A DNA stretch of 64,000 bases from Gammaproteobacteria bacterium (GTDB lineage: Bacteria > Pseudomonadota > Gammaproteobacteria > Pseudomonadales > Azotimanducaceae), in the NCBI GenBank assembly GCA_024640825.1, contig JAHEEG010000003.1, positions 1-64,000 on the forward strand, in the 5' to 3' direction. This document shows, in pieces, positions 13,456-23,176 of the stretch. Below the pieces are notes generated by a model that was not told where the DNA came from, did no database searches, and was given only the letters and a program-made list of their open reading frames with translations. The position numbers and the translations under genes are program-made. Each line of letters starts with the position of its first letter. The first letter of the stretch is position 1.

Positions 13456-14550
13456 ATGAGTTTTGGGCGTTTGGGGCTATTTGGATGTGTACTGCTTCTG
13501 CTGCTGGGATGTGGCGGCTCTGGTGGTGGCCCCGCGACGCAGACAGCGGATGCCAGCGCTCAGCAGGTTTTTCGCTGGAAGCTCATCACCACCTGGCCGA
13601 AAAACCTGCCGGCGCTCGGCATGGGTCCCGAACGCCTGGCGGAACTGCTCAGAGTCATGAGCAGCGGCCGACTCGACATCAAGGTTTACGGTGCTGGTGA
13701 GCTGGTCGGTGCGTTCGAGGTGTTCGACGCGGTTGCCCAGGGGACCGCGGAAATGGGTCACGGTGCCGCCTACTACTGGCGGGGCAAGATACCGGTTGCC
13801 GCTATGTTTTCGACCGTGCCCTTCGGTATGACCGCTCAGGAAATGAATGGCTGGCTGCACTACGGCGGAGGTATGGATCTTTGGCGTGAACTCTATGCGC
13901 CGTTCGGGCTGGTGCCTTTCGCCTGCGGTAACTCGGGGGTTCAGATGGCTGGCTGGTTTAATCGCGAGATAAATTCGCTGGCCGATCTGCAGGGTTTGAA
14001 AATGCGCATTCCCGGCCTGGGCGGCGAGGTGTTGAAACGGGCCGGCGGTGTACCGGTGAGCCTGCCCGGTGGTGAAGTTTTCACCGCGCTGCAGACCGGG
14101 GCCATTGATGCGACTGAATGGGTGGGCCCCTACAATGATCTGGCTCTTGGGCTCTACAGCGCCGCCCGCTTTTACTATTACCCTGGCTGGCACGAGCCGG
14201 GCCCGACGCTGGAGGCCATCGTCAACAAGGAAGCCTGGGAGTCTTTACCCCCGGACCTTCAGGCGATGATCGAGGCGGCGACGCGTATGATCAATGAGGA
14301 TATGCTCAGCGAGTTCACGGCACGCAACAACTCGGCGCTGCGAACTCTGGTGGATGAGCATGCCGTGGAGTTGAGGAAACTCCCCGATGACGTTATTGCC
14401 AGGCTGCGCGATCTCTCCACGCAGGTGGTGGCGGAGATGGCGGAGAGCGACCCCCTCGCCAGCAGAATCTACGACTCATACATGGAATTTGCGGCCGGGG
14501 TTCGCGATTATCACCGCATCTCCGAGCAGGCCTACCTGGAGACCCGTTAG
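13456..14550 (+). CDS. TRAP transporter solute-binding lipoprotein, DctP/TakP-like
   Basis: Lipobox LLLLLGC near the N-terminus; TakP-like ALQTGAIDATEWVGPYNDLALGL..YYYPGWHEPG. Confidence 0.88.
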   Translation: MSFGRLGLFGCVLLLLLGCGGSGGGPATQTADASAQQVFRWKLITTWPKNLPALGMGPERLAELLRVMSSGRLDIKVYGAGELVGAFEVFDAVAQGTAEMGHGAAYYWRGKIPVAAMFSTVPFGMTAQEMNGWLHYGGGMDLWRELYAPFGLVPFACGNSGVQMAGWFNREINSLADLQGLKMRIPGLGGEVLKRAGGVPVSLPGGEVFTALQTGAIDATEWVGPYNDLALGLYSAARFYYYPGWHEPGPTLEAIVNKEAWESLPPDLQAMIEAATRMINEDMLSEFTARNNSALRTLVDEHAVELRKLPDDVIARLRDLSTQVVAEMAESDPLASRIYDSYMEFAAGVRDYHRISEQAYLETR

Positions 14551-14564
14551 GCGCTCACACAGGT

Positions 14565-15395
14565 ATGGGCATGGAACTCAAAGTGACGGCTCTGGTGATG
14601 GAAGATGGCATTGCCACCATCTGGCTCAAGCGCCCTCATCGCCTGAATGCCTGGACCGGAAGGATGCATGCCGAGTACCGCTGGTGTCTGGCTGAGGCCG
14701 ATGCTGAGCCCGATGTGCGGGTTATCGTCATCACCGGCGAAGGTCGCGGTTTCTGTGTGGGAGGCGATACCGAAGCGCTTGCAGGGCACGTGAAGAAAGG
14801 CGGCTACGACCCTGGGACACCTGCCGAAATGTCGTTACCAGGATTTGGTATCGACGCGCTGTTCGATGCCAGCTTTGCTTACCATTTCGGTTTAAGCAAA
14901 CCGGTGATAGCGGCCATGAACGGTCCCGCTGCCGGTGTCGGGCTCGCCTTGGCCTGCTTCGCGGATCTGCGTTTTGCGGCCGCCGGTGCCCGGTTCACCA
15001 CCGCGCATGGCAAGCTCAACCTGCCTGCCGAGTATGGTCTGTCCTGGCTGCTGCCGCGCATGATCGGTTTGACGCGTGCCAACGAGCTGCTGCTGTCGAG
15101 CCGGGTTTTTGAAGCTGAGGAAGCCAAGACGCTTGGTCTGGTGAATGACGTGTTCCCGCGGGAGGCGCTTTTGCCCCGCGTCTATGACTATGCGAGAAAC
15201 CTGATCAGCACGGTATCGCCGAATTCTCTGCGGCAGACCCGGTGGCAGATCTATCGCGATCTGCACAGAGATGTGGCGAGCGCCGTGGAGGATTCGGAAG
15301 CCCTGATCGGCGAGATGATGCGGGAGGCCGATTACGGCGAAGGGGTGGCGGCCTTTTTACAGAAGCGCTCGCCGGTCTGGGATAAAGACGTCTGA
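14565..15395 (+). CDS. Enoyl-CoA hydratase/isomerase family protein
   Basis: VIVITGEGRGFCVGGD and KPVIAAMNGPAAGVGLALACFADLRFAA crotonase motifs. Confidence 0.9.
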   Translation: MGMELKVTALVMEDGIATIWLKRPHRLNAWTGRMHAEYRWCLAEADAEPDVRVIVITGEGRGFCVGGDTEALAGHVKKGGYDPGTPAEMSLPGFGIDALFDASFAYHFGLSKPVIAAMNGPAAGVGLALACFADLRFAAAGARFTTAHGKLNLPAEYGLSWLLPRMIGLTRANELLLSSRVFEAEEAKTLGLVNDVFPREALLPRVYDYARNLISTVSPNSLRQTRWQIYRDLHRDVASAVEDSEALIGEMMREADYGEGVAAFLQKRSPVWDKDV

Positions 15396-15431
15396 GCGCG
15401 CCAGCGTTCGAGCCAGCAATTTTTTGAGCCG

Positions 15432-16619
15432 TTAAGGCAGCCGGATGGCCCGTCCGCTAGCCCAGATCCCGACCGGTCGAGTGAGTGCTGACATATCTTC
15501 CAACGGGTCGCCGTCCACCAGCAGAACATCAGCCGCGAGGCCAGGTGCCAGACGTCCGGTGATGGCCGAAACGCCAAGCGCGCGCGCTGCGCCGGATGTG
15601 GCGGAGCGCAGCGTATCGGCATTGGAAAGCTCGGCAATGCGACCGAAAACGCCGAGTGCCTCGGGCAGGTGGTGATGGAACACCCCCGGTATGCCCGCGT
15701 CGGTTGACGCCACGAACGGAATGCCCATGTCCAGCATGGCACCATAGGCTGCACGGACCCGTCCGAGCACCGCGCCCGTCTTGCTGTCGAGCATGCGCTG
15801 CCAGCCGCGGTTGATGGTCGGGGAAACCCAGACCCCTTTGTCCAGGATGATCCGAGCGATTTCCTCCTGATAGTCCGAGGCCCATCCATCCTGGCCGACC
15901 CAGGAGCAGTGCTCGATGGTGCTTACGCCGGCCAGGGTCGCGTACTCGATGGCTTTGGTGCCATGACAGTGGGCGGCGACCGGCAATCCGTATTGTTTGG
16001 CGGCGGCAACGATTCCGCTCAGGGTGTCCACATCGAACTGCGGTTTCGACGGGTCGCTGCCGCTGGTCATGCGGCCCCCGCTCGCCATGACTTTTATCAG
16101 GTCGACACCCTTATTGGCCTGGCGCTTGAGCACGCCACGGGCCTGCTCCAGATTTGCCGCCTCCCCGCCCCAGAAATGGCAATGTCCGCCGGGGCTGGTT
16201 AGGGGTTGGCCGGCGCAGATGAGCCTCGGTCCCGGAACAGACCCAGTCGCGATGCGGTCGCGCAGCGCCAATTCCAGCCATGCGCCGCCTCCCAGATCTC
16301 GCGCTGTGGTGATGCCTGCCTCCACCATGTCCTTCGCGCGTTTTTCCATCTGTGGTCGCTGATTCAGGTCCGTGAAAGCTGGTGGCCTGGAATGTTCGGG
16401 GTTTAATTCCATGTGCACGTGAGCGTCCATCAGTCCTGGAATCGCTACAGCGCCGGCGCAGTCGATGATCGTCGTTTTGCCAGACAGATTACCGGCATGC
16501 TCCAGCGCGGCGATTCTGCCGCGCTGCACGCACAGGGTGTCAGCGTCGGTCCAGTTGTCACCGTCCCAGATTCGCAGATTTCGAAGGACGGTGATGTCGG
16601 CGTCGGGAATGGCGTTCAT
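15432..16619 (-). CDS. Amidohydrolase family metal-dependent hydrolase (imidazolonepropionase/prolidase-like)
   Basis: IPGLMDAHVHMEL, VAAHCHG, STIEHCSW, ASTDAGIPG, GRLAPGLAADVLLVDGDPL. Confidence 0.9.
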   Translation of the reverse strand: MNAIPDADITVLRNLRIWDGDNWTDADTLCVQRGRIAALEHAGNLSGKTTIIDCAGAVAIPGLMDAHVHMELNPEHSRPPAFTDLNQRPQMEKRAKDMVEAGITTARDLGGGAWLELALRDRIATGSVPGPRLICAGQPLTSPGGHCHFWGGEAANLEQARGVLKRQANKGVDLIKVMASGGRMTSGSDPSKPQFDVDTLSGIVAAAKQYGLPVAAHCHGTKAIEYATLAGVSTIEHCSWVGQDGWASDYQEEIARIILDKGVWVSPTINRGWQRMLDSKTGAVLGRVRAAYGAMLDMGIPFVASTDAGIPGVFHHHLPEALGVFGRIAELSNADTLRSATSGAARALGVSAITGRLAPGLAADVLLVDGDPLEDMSALTRPVGIWASGRAIRLP

Positions 16620-17989
16620 TGGTACAGCCTCGATGGCAGCCAGGTAGCCAGGTCCGGCCACAGGGCAATGATGAAGAGCAGCAACAGCTGCAGTACGACA
16701 AAGGGCACCACGCCGCGATAAATGTCACCGGTGGAGACCGAGGGCGGGGTTACGCCGCGCAGATAGAACAACGCGAAGCCGAACGGCGGCGTAAGAAACG
16801 AAGTCTGCAGGTTCAGCGCTATGAGAACGCCCAGCCACACCGGATCAACGCCCATTGCCAGGAGAACCGGTCCTACGATTGGGACAACCACGAAGGTGAT
16901 TTCGATGAAGTCGAGCATGAACCCCAGCAGGAAGATGACGAGCATTACGATTCCCAGCGCCCCCCACACGCCGCCGGGCATGTCGATGAACCAGCTGTGA
17001 ATCAGCTCGTCCCCCCCGTAGCCTCTGAAAATCAGCGAAAAGACAGACGCACCGATGAGGATGAAAAACACCATGGCGGTAGTTGTCAGCGTCGAGCGGC
17101 AGACTTCGCCCAAAACCGCCCGGGAAAGCGCGCGATATGCCAGGGCCAGAAGCAGCGCGCCGCCCGCGCCGACGCCGGCGGCCTCGGTAGGTGTTGCGTA
17201 ACCGCCGAGTATCGAACCCAGCACGGCGACGATCAATAGAAGTGGTGGCAGGAGGCCCTTCAACAGTGTGGTCAACGCGGGGCGAGGCGTTACTGTTGGG
17301 TCCGCACGCGGCGCCCGCTGCGGCTGAGTCGCGGCGATTACCAGGGTATATATCAGATAGAGGCCAACCAGAATAAGGCCGGGAACTATCGCTCCAGCAA
17401 AAAGATCCCCGACGGAGACGGTTTTCGGCGCAAAGATTCCCTGGCTTAGCTGAGCCTGCTGGTAAGCGTTGGAGAGCACGTCTCCCAGAAGAACCAGCGC
17501 GATCGACGGCGGAATGATCTGACCGAGGGTTCCCGTTGCGCAAATCGTGCCCGTGGCGAGCTTTGGGTCGTAACCCTGTTTGAGCATGGTAGGCAGTGAC
17601 ATCAGGCCCATGGTAACGACCGTTGCCCCGACAATTCCCGTGCTGGCGGCCATCAGCATGCCGACTACCACAACCGCCAGCCCCAGACCGCCGCGGAGGG
17701 TACCCATCAGTCCGGACAGGCTTTCGAGCAACAGCTCGGCAATGCGGGTTTTTTCCAGAACCACGCCCATGAAGACGAACAGGGGCACTGCAATCAGGGT
17801 CTGGTTGGTGATGATTCCGAAAAGGCGGCCCGGTAGAAATCCCAGGTCCCGACCGTCAAATGCTCCGGTGGCCATTCCTCCCAGGGCGAACAGCAGCGCC
17901 ACCCCGCCCAGTGTCAGAGCGACGGAGTACCCCGCCAGCAGCGCAGCGAACACCAGCAGGAACATGAACAGTGGGATGAGTTCAGCCAC
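16616..17989 (-). CDS. TRAP transporter large permease, DctM
   Basis: 12-TM DctM family: VPLFVFMGVVLEKTRIAELLLESL, GQIIPPSIALVLLGD, ATPTEAAGVGA, TPPFGFALFYLRG. Confidence 0.92.
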   Translation of the reverse strand: MAELIPLFMFLLVFAALLAGYSVALTLGGVALLFALGGMATGAFDGRDLGFLPGRLFGIITNQTLIAVPLFVFMGVVLEKTRIAELLLESLSGLMGTLRGGLGLAVVVVGMLMAASTGIVGATVVTMGLMSLPTMLKQGYDPKLATGTICATGTLGQIIPPSIALVLLGDVLSNAYQQAQLSQGIFAPKTVSVGDLFAGAIVPGLILVGLYLIYTLVIAATQPQRAPRADPTVTPRPALTTLLKGLLPPLLLIVAVLGSILGGYATPTEAAGVGAGGALLLALAYRALSRAVLGEVCRSTLTTTAMVFFILIGASVFSLIFRGYGGDELIHSWFIDMPGGVWGALGIVMLVIFLLGFMLDFIEITFVVVPIVGPVLLAMGVDPVWLGVLIALNLQTSFLTPPFGFALFYLRGVTPPSVSTGDIYRGVVPFVVLQLLLLFIIALWPDLATWLPSRLYQ

Positions 17990-18494
17990 CCTGGCCCTTC
18001 AGCACTGTCAGGCCGCGTAGAATCTCTGCGATCCCCTGAACCAGCACCAGTATGGCCATCGCGGGGATCAGGGTCTTCAGCAGGAACACTGCGGGCAGGC
18101 CGCCGACCTCGGCAGAACCCTCCATGATGCGCCAGGCGTTGGCGACGTATTCCCAGCTGTACGCCAGAATAAACAGGCTGAGCGGAATCAGGAAAAGTAC
18201 ATGGCCGGTCAGGTCGACCGCCGCTTTCCCTTGGGGGTTAAGCCGGGCGTAGACAATATCGACGCGAACATGAGCGTCTTCTTTTAGCGCGTATGGAATG
18301 CCCAGCATGAAAGCCAGACCGTGCAGATACATCACCGATTCCTGCAGGATGATTGCGCCCTGATCCAGGGCGTAGCGCAGTATCACGACCGCCAGCGTTG
18401 TAAGGACCATAGCCAGCATCAGCCAGGCGATTGCGCGGCCCAGCCCGTCGGTAAATTTGTCAATGCGCTCGGCCAGCCTGGCGGCTGCGTTCAT
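17982..18494 (-). CDS. TRAP transporter small permease, DctQ
   Basis: Four-TM DctQ-like protein with KEDAHVRVDIVYARLNPQGKAAVDL; start set at ATG 18494, overlapping the ubiA stop. Confidence 0.88.
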   Translation of the reverse strand: MNAAARLAERIDKFTDGLGRAIAWLMLAMVLTTLAVVILRYALDQGAIILQESVMYLHGLAFMLGIPYALKEDAHVRVDIVYARLNPQGKAAVDLTGHVLFLIPLSLFILAYSWEYVANAWRIMEGSAEVGGLPAVFLLKTLIPAMAILVLVQGIAEILRGLTVLKGQGG

Positions 18495-19375
18495 GTTTGC
18501 AGCTGGAATTGGAGCATGGTGTCCAGAACCACGCCGGCGAACAGGGAAAAACCGACCCAGACATTGTTCAGGAATGCCTTGAAGCAATCGTCCGCCCGGC
18601 GGTGGCGAATGAGATATTGCTGGTAACCGAACAGGGTGAGGCAGGCCAGAAGGCCCAGATAGTAAAACCCACCCAGATTCAGGCGCTGGCCCAGTAGCAG
18701 CAGGGTTAATATCGAGGAAAGCTGAAGCACGCCGACCATCAGGCGGTCTGCGGTACCGAATAGAATTGCCGTGGACTTGATTCCGACCTGCAGGTCGTCG
18801 TCCCGGTCCACCATGGCGTAGAGGGTGTCATAGGCCACGATCCACAGCAGGCTGGCAAGAAACAGCAGCCAGGCTTCGGAGGGAACCCGATCCTGGACAC
18901 TGGCGTACGCCATTATAAGGCCCCAGCTGAAGGCGGCCCCCAGGCCAACCTGGGGCAGGTAGGTCCAGCGTTTCAGGAACGGATAAAGCACAGCGATGGC
19001 GAAACCGCCCAGGGCAAGCCAGCGTGCCAGGGGGTTTAGAAACACGAGCAGAAAAGCTGCCGTCAGACTGAGGCCCGCGAACAGCAGCATTGCCTGACGT
19101 TCTGAAAGCCGTCCGGATGTCAGCGGCCGCGCCGCCGTCCGCCGGACATGTCGGTCCCAGCCGCGATCGGCGAAATCGTTGATTACGCAGCCGGCGGAGC
19201 GCATTACGAAGGTGCCTAGCGTGAAAACTAACAGCAGGTGCCAGGGCGGAAGCCCTTCGGCAGCCAGCCAAAGGGCCGCTAGCGTCGGCCATAGCAGCAG
19301 CAGTGTACCCACAGGCCGGTCAAGGCGCATGAGCTGCAAATAGGGTTGCACGGTAGCGGTCAGGGTATGTGTCAT
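18491..19375 (-). CDS. ubiA: 4-hydroxybenzoate octaprenyltransferase
   Basis: MRLDRPVGTLLLLWPTLAALW, NDFADRGWDRHVRRTAARPLTSG, AYDTLYAMVDRDDD. Confidence 0.94.
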   Translation of the reverse strand: MTHTLTATVQPYLQLMRLDRPVGTLLLLWPTLAALWLAAEGLPPWHLLLVFTLGTFVMRSAGCVINDFADRGWDRHVRRTAARPLTSGRLSERQAMLLFAGLSLTAAFLLVFLNPLARWLALGGFAIAVLYPFLKRWTYLPQVGLGAAFSWGLIMAYASVQDRVPSEAWLLFLASLLWIVAYDTLYAMVDRDDDLQVGIKSTAILFGTADRLMVGVLQLSSILTLLLLGQRLNLGGFYYLGLLACLTLFGYQQYLIRHRRADDCFKAFLNNVWVGFSLFAGVVLDTMLQFQLQT

Positions 19376-19533
19376 GATGCTGCCAGTGGCCAGGCAGTTT
19401 AGCGCCATAGTCGGGGTCAGACTAGCGCGGTGAGTGGCGATGCTCGTCGCATGTCCTAGGTCGCGTTGATTTTTGCGGGCTTCACAAGTAGCTTATCGCG
19501 CCTTGTGCAACGACCCTGTGGGGCAGACGACGA

Positions 19534-19701
19534 ATGCGTAAGTGGCAATGTATCGTATGCGGCTGGATTTACGACGAAGCCGAAGGATACGAAGAGGAGG
19601 GCATCGCGCCCGGTACTCGCTGGGAGGACGTTCCTGAAGACTTCGTCTGCCCTGAATGTGGCGTCAGTAAGGAAGACTTCGAGATGATCGAAGTAGGCTA
19701 G
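19534..19701 (+). CDS. rubA: Rubredoxin (55 aa, absent from the supplied ORF track)
   Basis: Translated by hand: [55 protein letters not shown]; two CxxC iron-binding motifs. Confidence 0.96.
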   Translation: MRKWQCIVCGWIYDEAEGYEEEGIAPGTRWEDVPEDFVCPECGVSKEDFEMIEVG

Positions 19702-19769
19702 ACGCTATCACCGTTGACTCTGCTGATCCGGCTCGGGCTGCGTTGGCGGTCCAGAACAAGGCGCCCGAC

Positions 19770-21044
19770 ATGAATCTGACGGTACGCATCCTCATCGGCA
19801 TGGCAGCCGGTCTTGTCCTTGGCGTCGCTGTTCAGCAAACGGGCGTTTCGGAGTCCCATTGGCTGCGAAGCTTCTTTGTTGAAGGCATCATCGATGCCGG
19901 CGGCCAGATATTCATAGCCAGCCTGAAACTGATGGTCGTGCCTCTGGTGCTGGTATCGCTGATCTGCGGCGCTGCCAGCCTTGGCGATACAGGCAGCATG
20001 GGTCGCGTGGGAGGCAAGGCGATTGGCCTTTATCTGCTGACTACGGCGCTGGCAATCAGCATTGCGCTGATTTTGGCATTGCTGGTCAGCCCTGGTGTCG
20101 GCGGTGATCCCCCACCCTCAGATGTGACCTTCGATCCCGGGGCGCCCGCCAGCATCAAAGATACGCTGGTCGGCATTTTCCCTACCAATCCCGTGTCCGC
20201 CATGGCCGATGGCAACATGCTGCAGATCATCGTATTTGCGCTGCTGCTGGGCATTGCCATCAGCCACGCGGGAGAGGCGGGTGCCAGGGTGATGGGTTGG
20301 TTTCAGGACGTCAACGAGGTTCTGATGCGGCTGATCACGCTGCTCATCAAGCTGGCGCCATATGGGGTTTTCTGCCTCATGACCCGGCTGTTTGCTACCC
20401 AGGGTTGGGAGGAAATATTGAAGCTGCTGTCTTACTTCATGACAGTGGTGGCGGCTTTGATTGTGCAGATGTCAGTGGTTTACCCAACGCTGTTGATGCT
20501 TCTGGCCCGGGTCAACCCCCTGACTTTCATGCGCAAGATGCGTGAGCCCATGCTGGTGGCTTTTAGTACCGCCTCCAGCGGGGCGACCCTGCCGGTAACG
20601 CTGCGCACGGTGGAGCAGCGGGTCGGTGTCAGGAACGAAGTTGCCGCTTTTGTGGTTCCGCTTGGGGCGACCATCAATATGGATGGAACCGCCATCATGC
20701 AGGGCGTGGCGACGGTTTTTATTGCCCAGTTCTACGGCATTGATCTCGCCCTTGGGGACTATCTGATGGTCATTCTCACCGCTACGCTCGCTTCCATTGG
20801 CACCGCAGGCGTCCCCGGCGTGGGTCTTATCATGCTGACCATGGTGCTTACCCAGGTTGGGCTGCCCGTGGAAGGCATCATGCTCATCATCGGTGTCGAC
20901 CGGTTGCTTGACATGCTTCGCACGGCGGTAAACGTTACCGGCGACGGCACGGTGTCTGCCATCGTTGCCCGCAGCGAAGACGACCTGGATATGAATGTGT
21001 TCGATGATCCGGAAGCTGGACGAGTGGTGCCGGCCCGGGGTTGA
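19770..21044 (+). CDS. Dicarboxylate/amino acid:cation symporter (DAACS family)
   Basis: FSTASSGATLPVTLRTVEQRVGV, GATINMDGTAIMQGV, GVDRLLDMLRTAVNVTGD. Confidence 0.93.
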   Translation: MNLTVRILIGMAAGLVLGVAVQQTGVSESHWLRSFFVEGIIDAGGQIFIASLKLMVVPLVLVSLICGAASLGDTGSMGRVGGKAIGLYLLTTALAISIALILALLVSPGVGGDPPPSDVTFDPGAPASIKDTLVGIFPTNPVSAMADGNMLQIIVFALLLGIAISHAGEAGARVMGWFQDVNEVLMRLITLLIKLAPYGVFCLMTRLFATQGWEEILKLLSYFMTVVAALIVQMSVVYPTLLMLLARVNPLTFMRKMREPMLVAFSTASSGATLPVTLRTVEQRVGVRNEVAAFVVPLGATINMDGTAIMQGVATVFIAQFYGIDLALGDYLMVILTATLASIGTAGVPGVGLIMLTMVLTQVGLPVEGIMLIIGVDRLLDMLRTAVNVTGDGTVSAIVARSEDDLDMNVFDDPEAGRVVPARG

Positions 21045-21157
21045 ATCCGTCCGGCGGCGCTATGTTCGCCTTTCCGCTAGTTGCCGCGGGAAATCCGCCT
21101 GCTGTTGGCTTGCCTCGAGTACGGAGGCCGCTGGATACCGAGATCCGGTTCCTGCGA

Positions 21158-23176
21158 CTATACGGAAATGTGACCTGTGTCCGCCGGCGCCCAGGCGTCC
21201 AGAAGGGCTTGCACCGATTGGGGGGCTGACCTAAGCAGTTCGTCGCCCCGGGCGACGGCTTCCGGGATCAGGTGGGCGTGCTTGCGCAGATCCGCCAGAC
21301 GGAAACTCTGCTCGCCGGTCTGGCGGGTTCCCAGCAACTCGCCGCCACCGCGCAGGTTCAGGTCCTGCTCGGCGATGTAGAAACCATCCTGGCTGTCGCG
21401 GATGACCTGCAATCTTGCTTTAGCATTTGCCCCAAGCGGGGATTTGTAAAGTAAAATGCAGCTGGCGCGCGTGTCACCGCGCCCAACTCTGCCTCGAAGC
21501 TGGTGCAGCTGCGTGAGCCCCATGCGCTCGGGATTTTCGATGATCATCAGATTGGCGTTAGCCACGTCAACGCCCACCTCGATCACAGTCGTAGCAACCA
21601 GGACATCCAGCTCGCCGGCGCTGAACGATTGCATGACGTCGGCCTTTTTTGCGCTGCTCATTCGGCCGTGTAGCAGGCCCACTCGGTGCTCTGGCAGCGC
21701 TTCTGCGATGGCTGTCGCCGTGGACTCCGCGTCGGCCAGATCTAAGTGGTCGGACTTTTCGATCAGCGGGCATACCCAGTATGCCTGGCCGCCTTTGGCG
21801 AGTGAGTCTCGGAGCCGTGAGACCACTTCCGCGCGGCGGCTGTCGGCTACTACGCGGGTATCTATCGCCTGGCGGCCGCGCGGCAGCTCGTCGATCAGGG
21901 AAACAGCCATGTCTGCGTACAGCGCCATTGTCAGCGTGCGGGGTATAGGCGTCGCGGTCATCACCAGCTGATGGGGTACGAGGCCTTTGTTGCGCAGCGC
22001 CATGCGCTGGTGAACACCAAAGCGGTGCTGCTCATCGATGATAGTAAGCGCTAACTTTGCAAAACTGACATGCTGCTGGAAAAGCGCATGGGTACCCACG
22101 GCGACTAGCGCCTCCCCGCTGCTGATTTGCGTAGTCACCTGTCGGCGTTCTTTGGCGGGCTGGCTGCCGGTTAGCAGCACGACTGAGATGCCCAGAGGGC
22201 TCAGCCAACGACTGAAGTTGACGTAATGCTGCTCCGCCAGGATCTCTGTGGGCGCCATTATCGCGGTTTGAGTAAAGTGCTCGGCGGCACGAATAGCGGC
22301 AAAAGCGGCGACCACGGTCTTGCCGGAACCAACGTCGCCCTGTACCAGCCGAAGCATCGGTTGCTTGGTTTCAAGATCCTCAAGCACCTCCCGCACAACG
22401 CGCCGTTGTGCGCCAGTCAGCTGGAAGCCGAGGTTGTTGAGCAGCTGTCGGCCCAGTTGCTGAGCTCTGGGTAAAGCTGTGGTTGCCTGGCGCTGTCGTT
22501 CGAGCTGCCGTCCTCGCATGATCAGGTAGTAGGCGGTGAGTTCGTCCTTGGCGAGACGTTCCTGGACTGAGGCTATCTCTGTTGCGGTCATTTCGGCGGA
22601 TGGCTTGTGTAGAAGCAGAAGATCCGCATAAGGGGTTCCGTGGTCGGTCGACCAGGGCAACTTTTCGAGCTGGGCGGTCAGGGACCTTAGACGATTCTGG
22701 CCCAGGCCTTTGGTGGTGGGATATATGGGTGTCAGCCCTGCTTCGAGGGTGGGCGGATCTGAATCGAAAGCCCGGTAGTCCGGATGAATCATTTCGAAGC
22801 CACTCGGTCCGAAGCGGATCTCGCCGAAGGCCTGTACCTGGGTCCCGGTTTGCAGGCCGGCCTGCTGGCGTCGGGAAAAATGAAAGAATCTCAGCCCTAG
22901 ATAACCGGATCCATCCTCGATGGTAACCAGCAGGCTGCGCTTTCGGCCGAAAGATACCTTTGTGGTGACCACCCGTCCGCGAACCAGACACTCCTGGTCT
23001 GCTTCGATTTGGCCAAGGTTCGTCACATGACTGCGGTCCTGGTAGCGGGTCGGCAGATGCAGCAGCAGGTCCGTGGTGCGAAAAATGCCGATTCGTTCGA
23101 GGGTCGTTTTGAGGCTAGGACCGACGCCTCTCAGGCTGGTTACTGGTAGGTCGGCCCCGGGGTTGCCCGCGGTCAC
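21158..23176 (-). CDS. recG: ATP-dependent DNA helicase RecG
   Basis: LVQGDVGSGKTVVAAFAA, IIDEQHRFGVHQR, MTATPIPRTL, QLRGRVGRG. Confidence 0.96.
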   Translation of the reverse strand: MTAGNPGADLPVTSLRGVGPSLKTTLERIGIFRTTDLLLHLPTRYQDRSHVTNLGQIEADQECLVRGRVVTTKVSFGRKRSLLVTIEDGSGYLGLRFFHFSRRQQAGLQTGTQVQAFGEIRFGPSGFEMIHPDYRAFDSDPPTLEAGLTPIYPTTKGLGQNRLRSLTAQLEKLPWSTDHGTPYADLLLLHKPSAEMTATEIASVQERLAKDELTAYYLIMRGRQLERQRQATTALPRAQQLGRQLLNNLGFQLTGAQRRVVREVLEDLETKQPMLRLVQGDVGSGKTVVAAFAAIRAAEHFTQTAIMAPTEILAEQHYVNFSRWLSPLGISVVLLTGSQPAKERRQVTTQISSGEALVAVGTHALFQQHVSFAKLALTIIDEQHRFGVHQRMALRNKGLVPHQLVMTATPIPRTLTMALYADMAVSLIDELPRGRQAIDTRVVADSRRAEVVSRLRDSLAKGGQAYWVCPLIEKSDHLDLADAESTATAIAEALPEHRVGLLHGRMSSAKKADVMQSFSAGELDVLVATTVIEVGVDVANANLMIIENPERMGLTQLHQLRGRVGRGDTRASCILLYKSPLGANAKARLQVIRDSQDGFYIAEQDLNLRGGGELLGTRQTGEQSFRLADLRKHAHLIPEAVARGDELLRSAPQSVQALLDAWAPADTGHISV

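Noticed and set aside
13456-19375. Genomic island or mobile element carrying the TRAP block
   Set aside because: No integrase, transposase, tRNA boundary or direct repeats were seen; there is no support beyond gene content.
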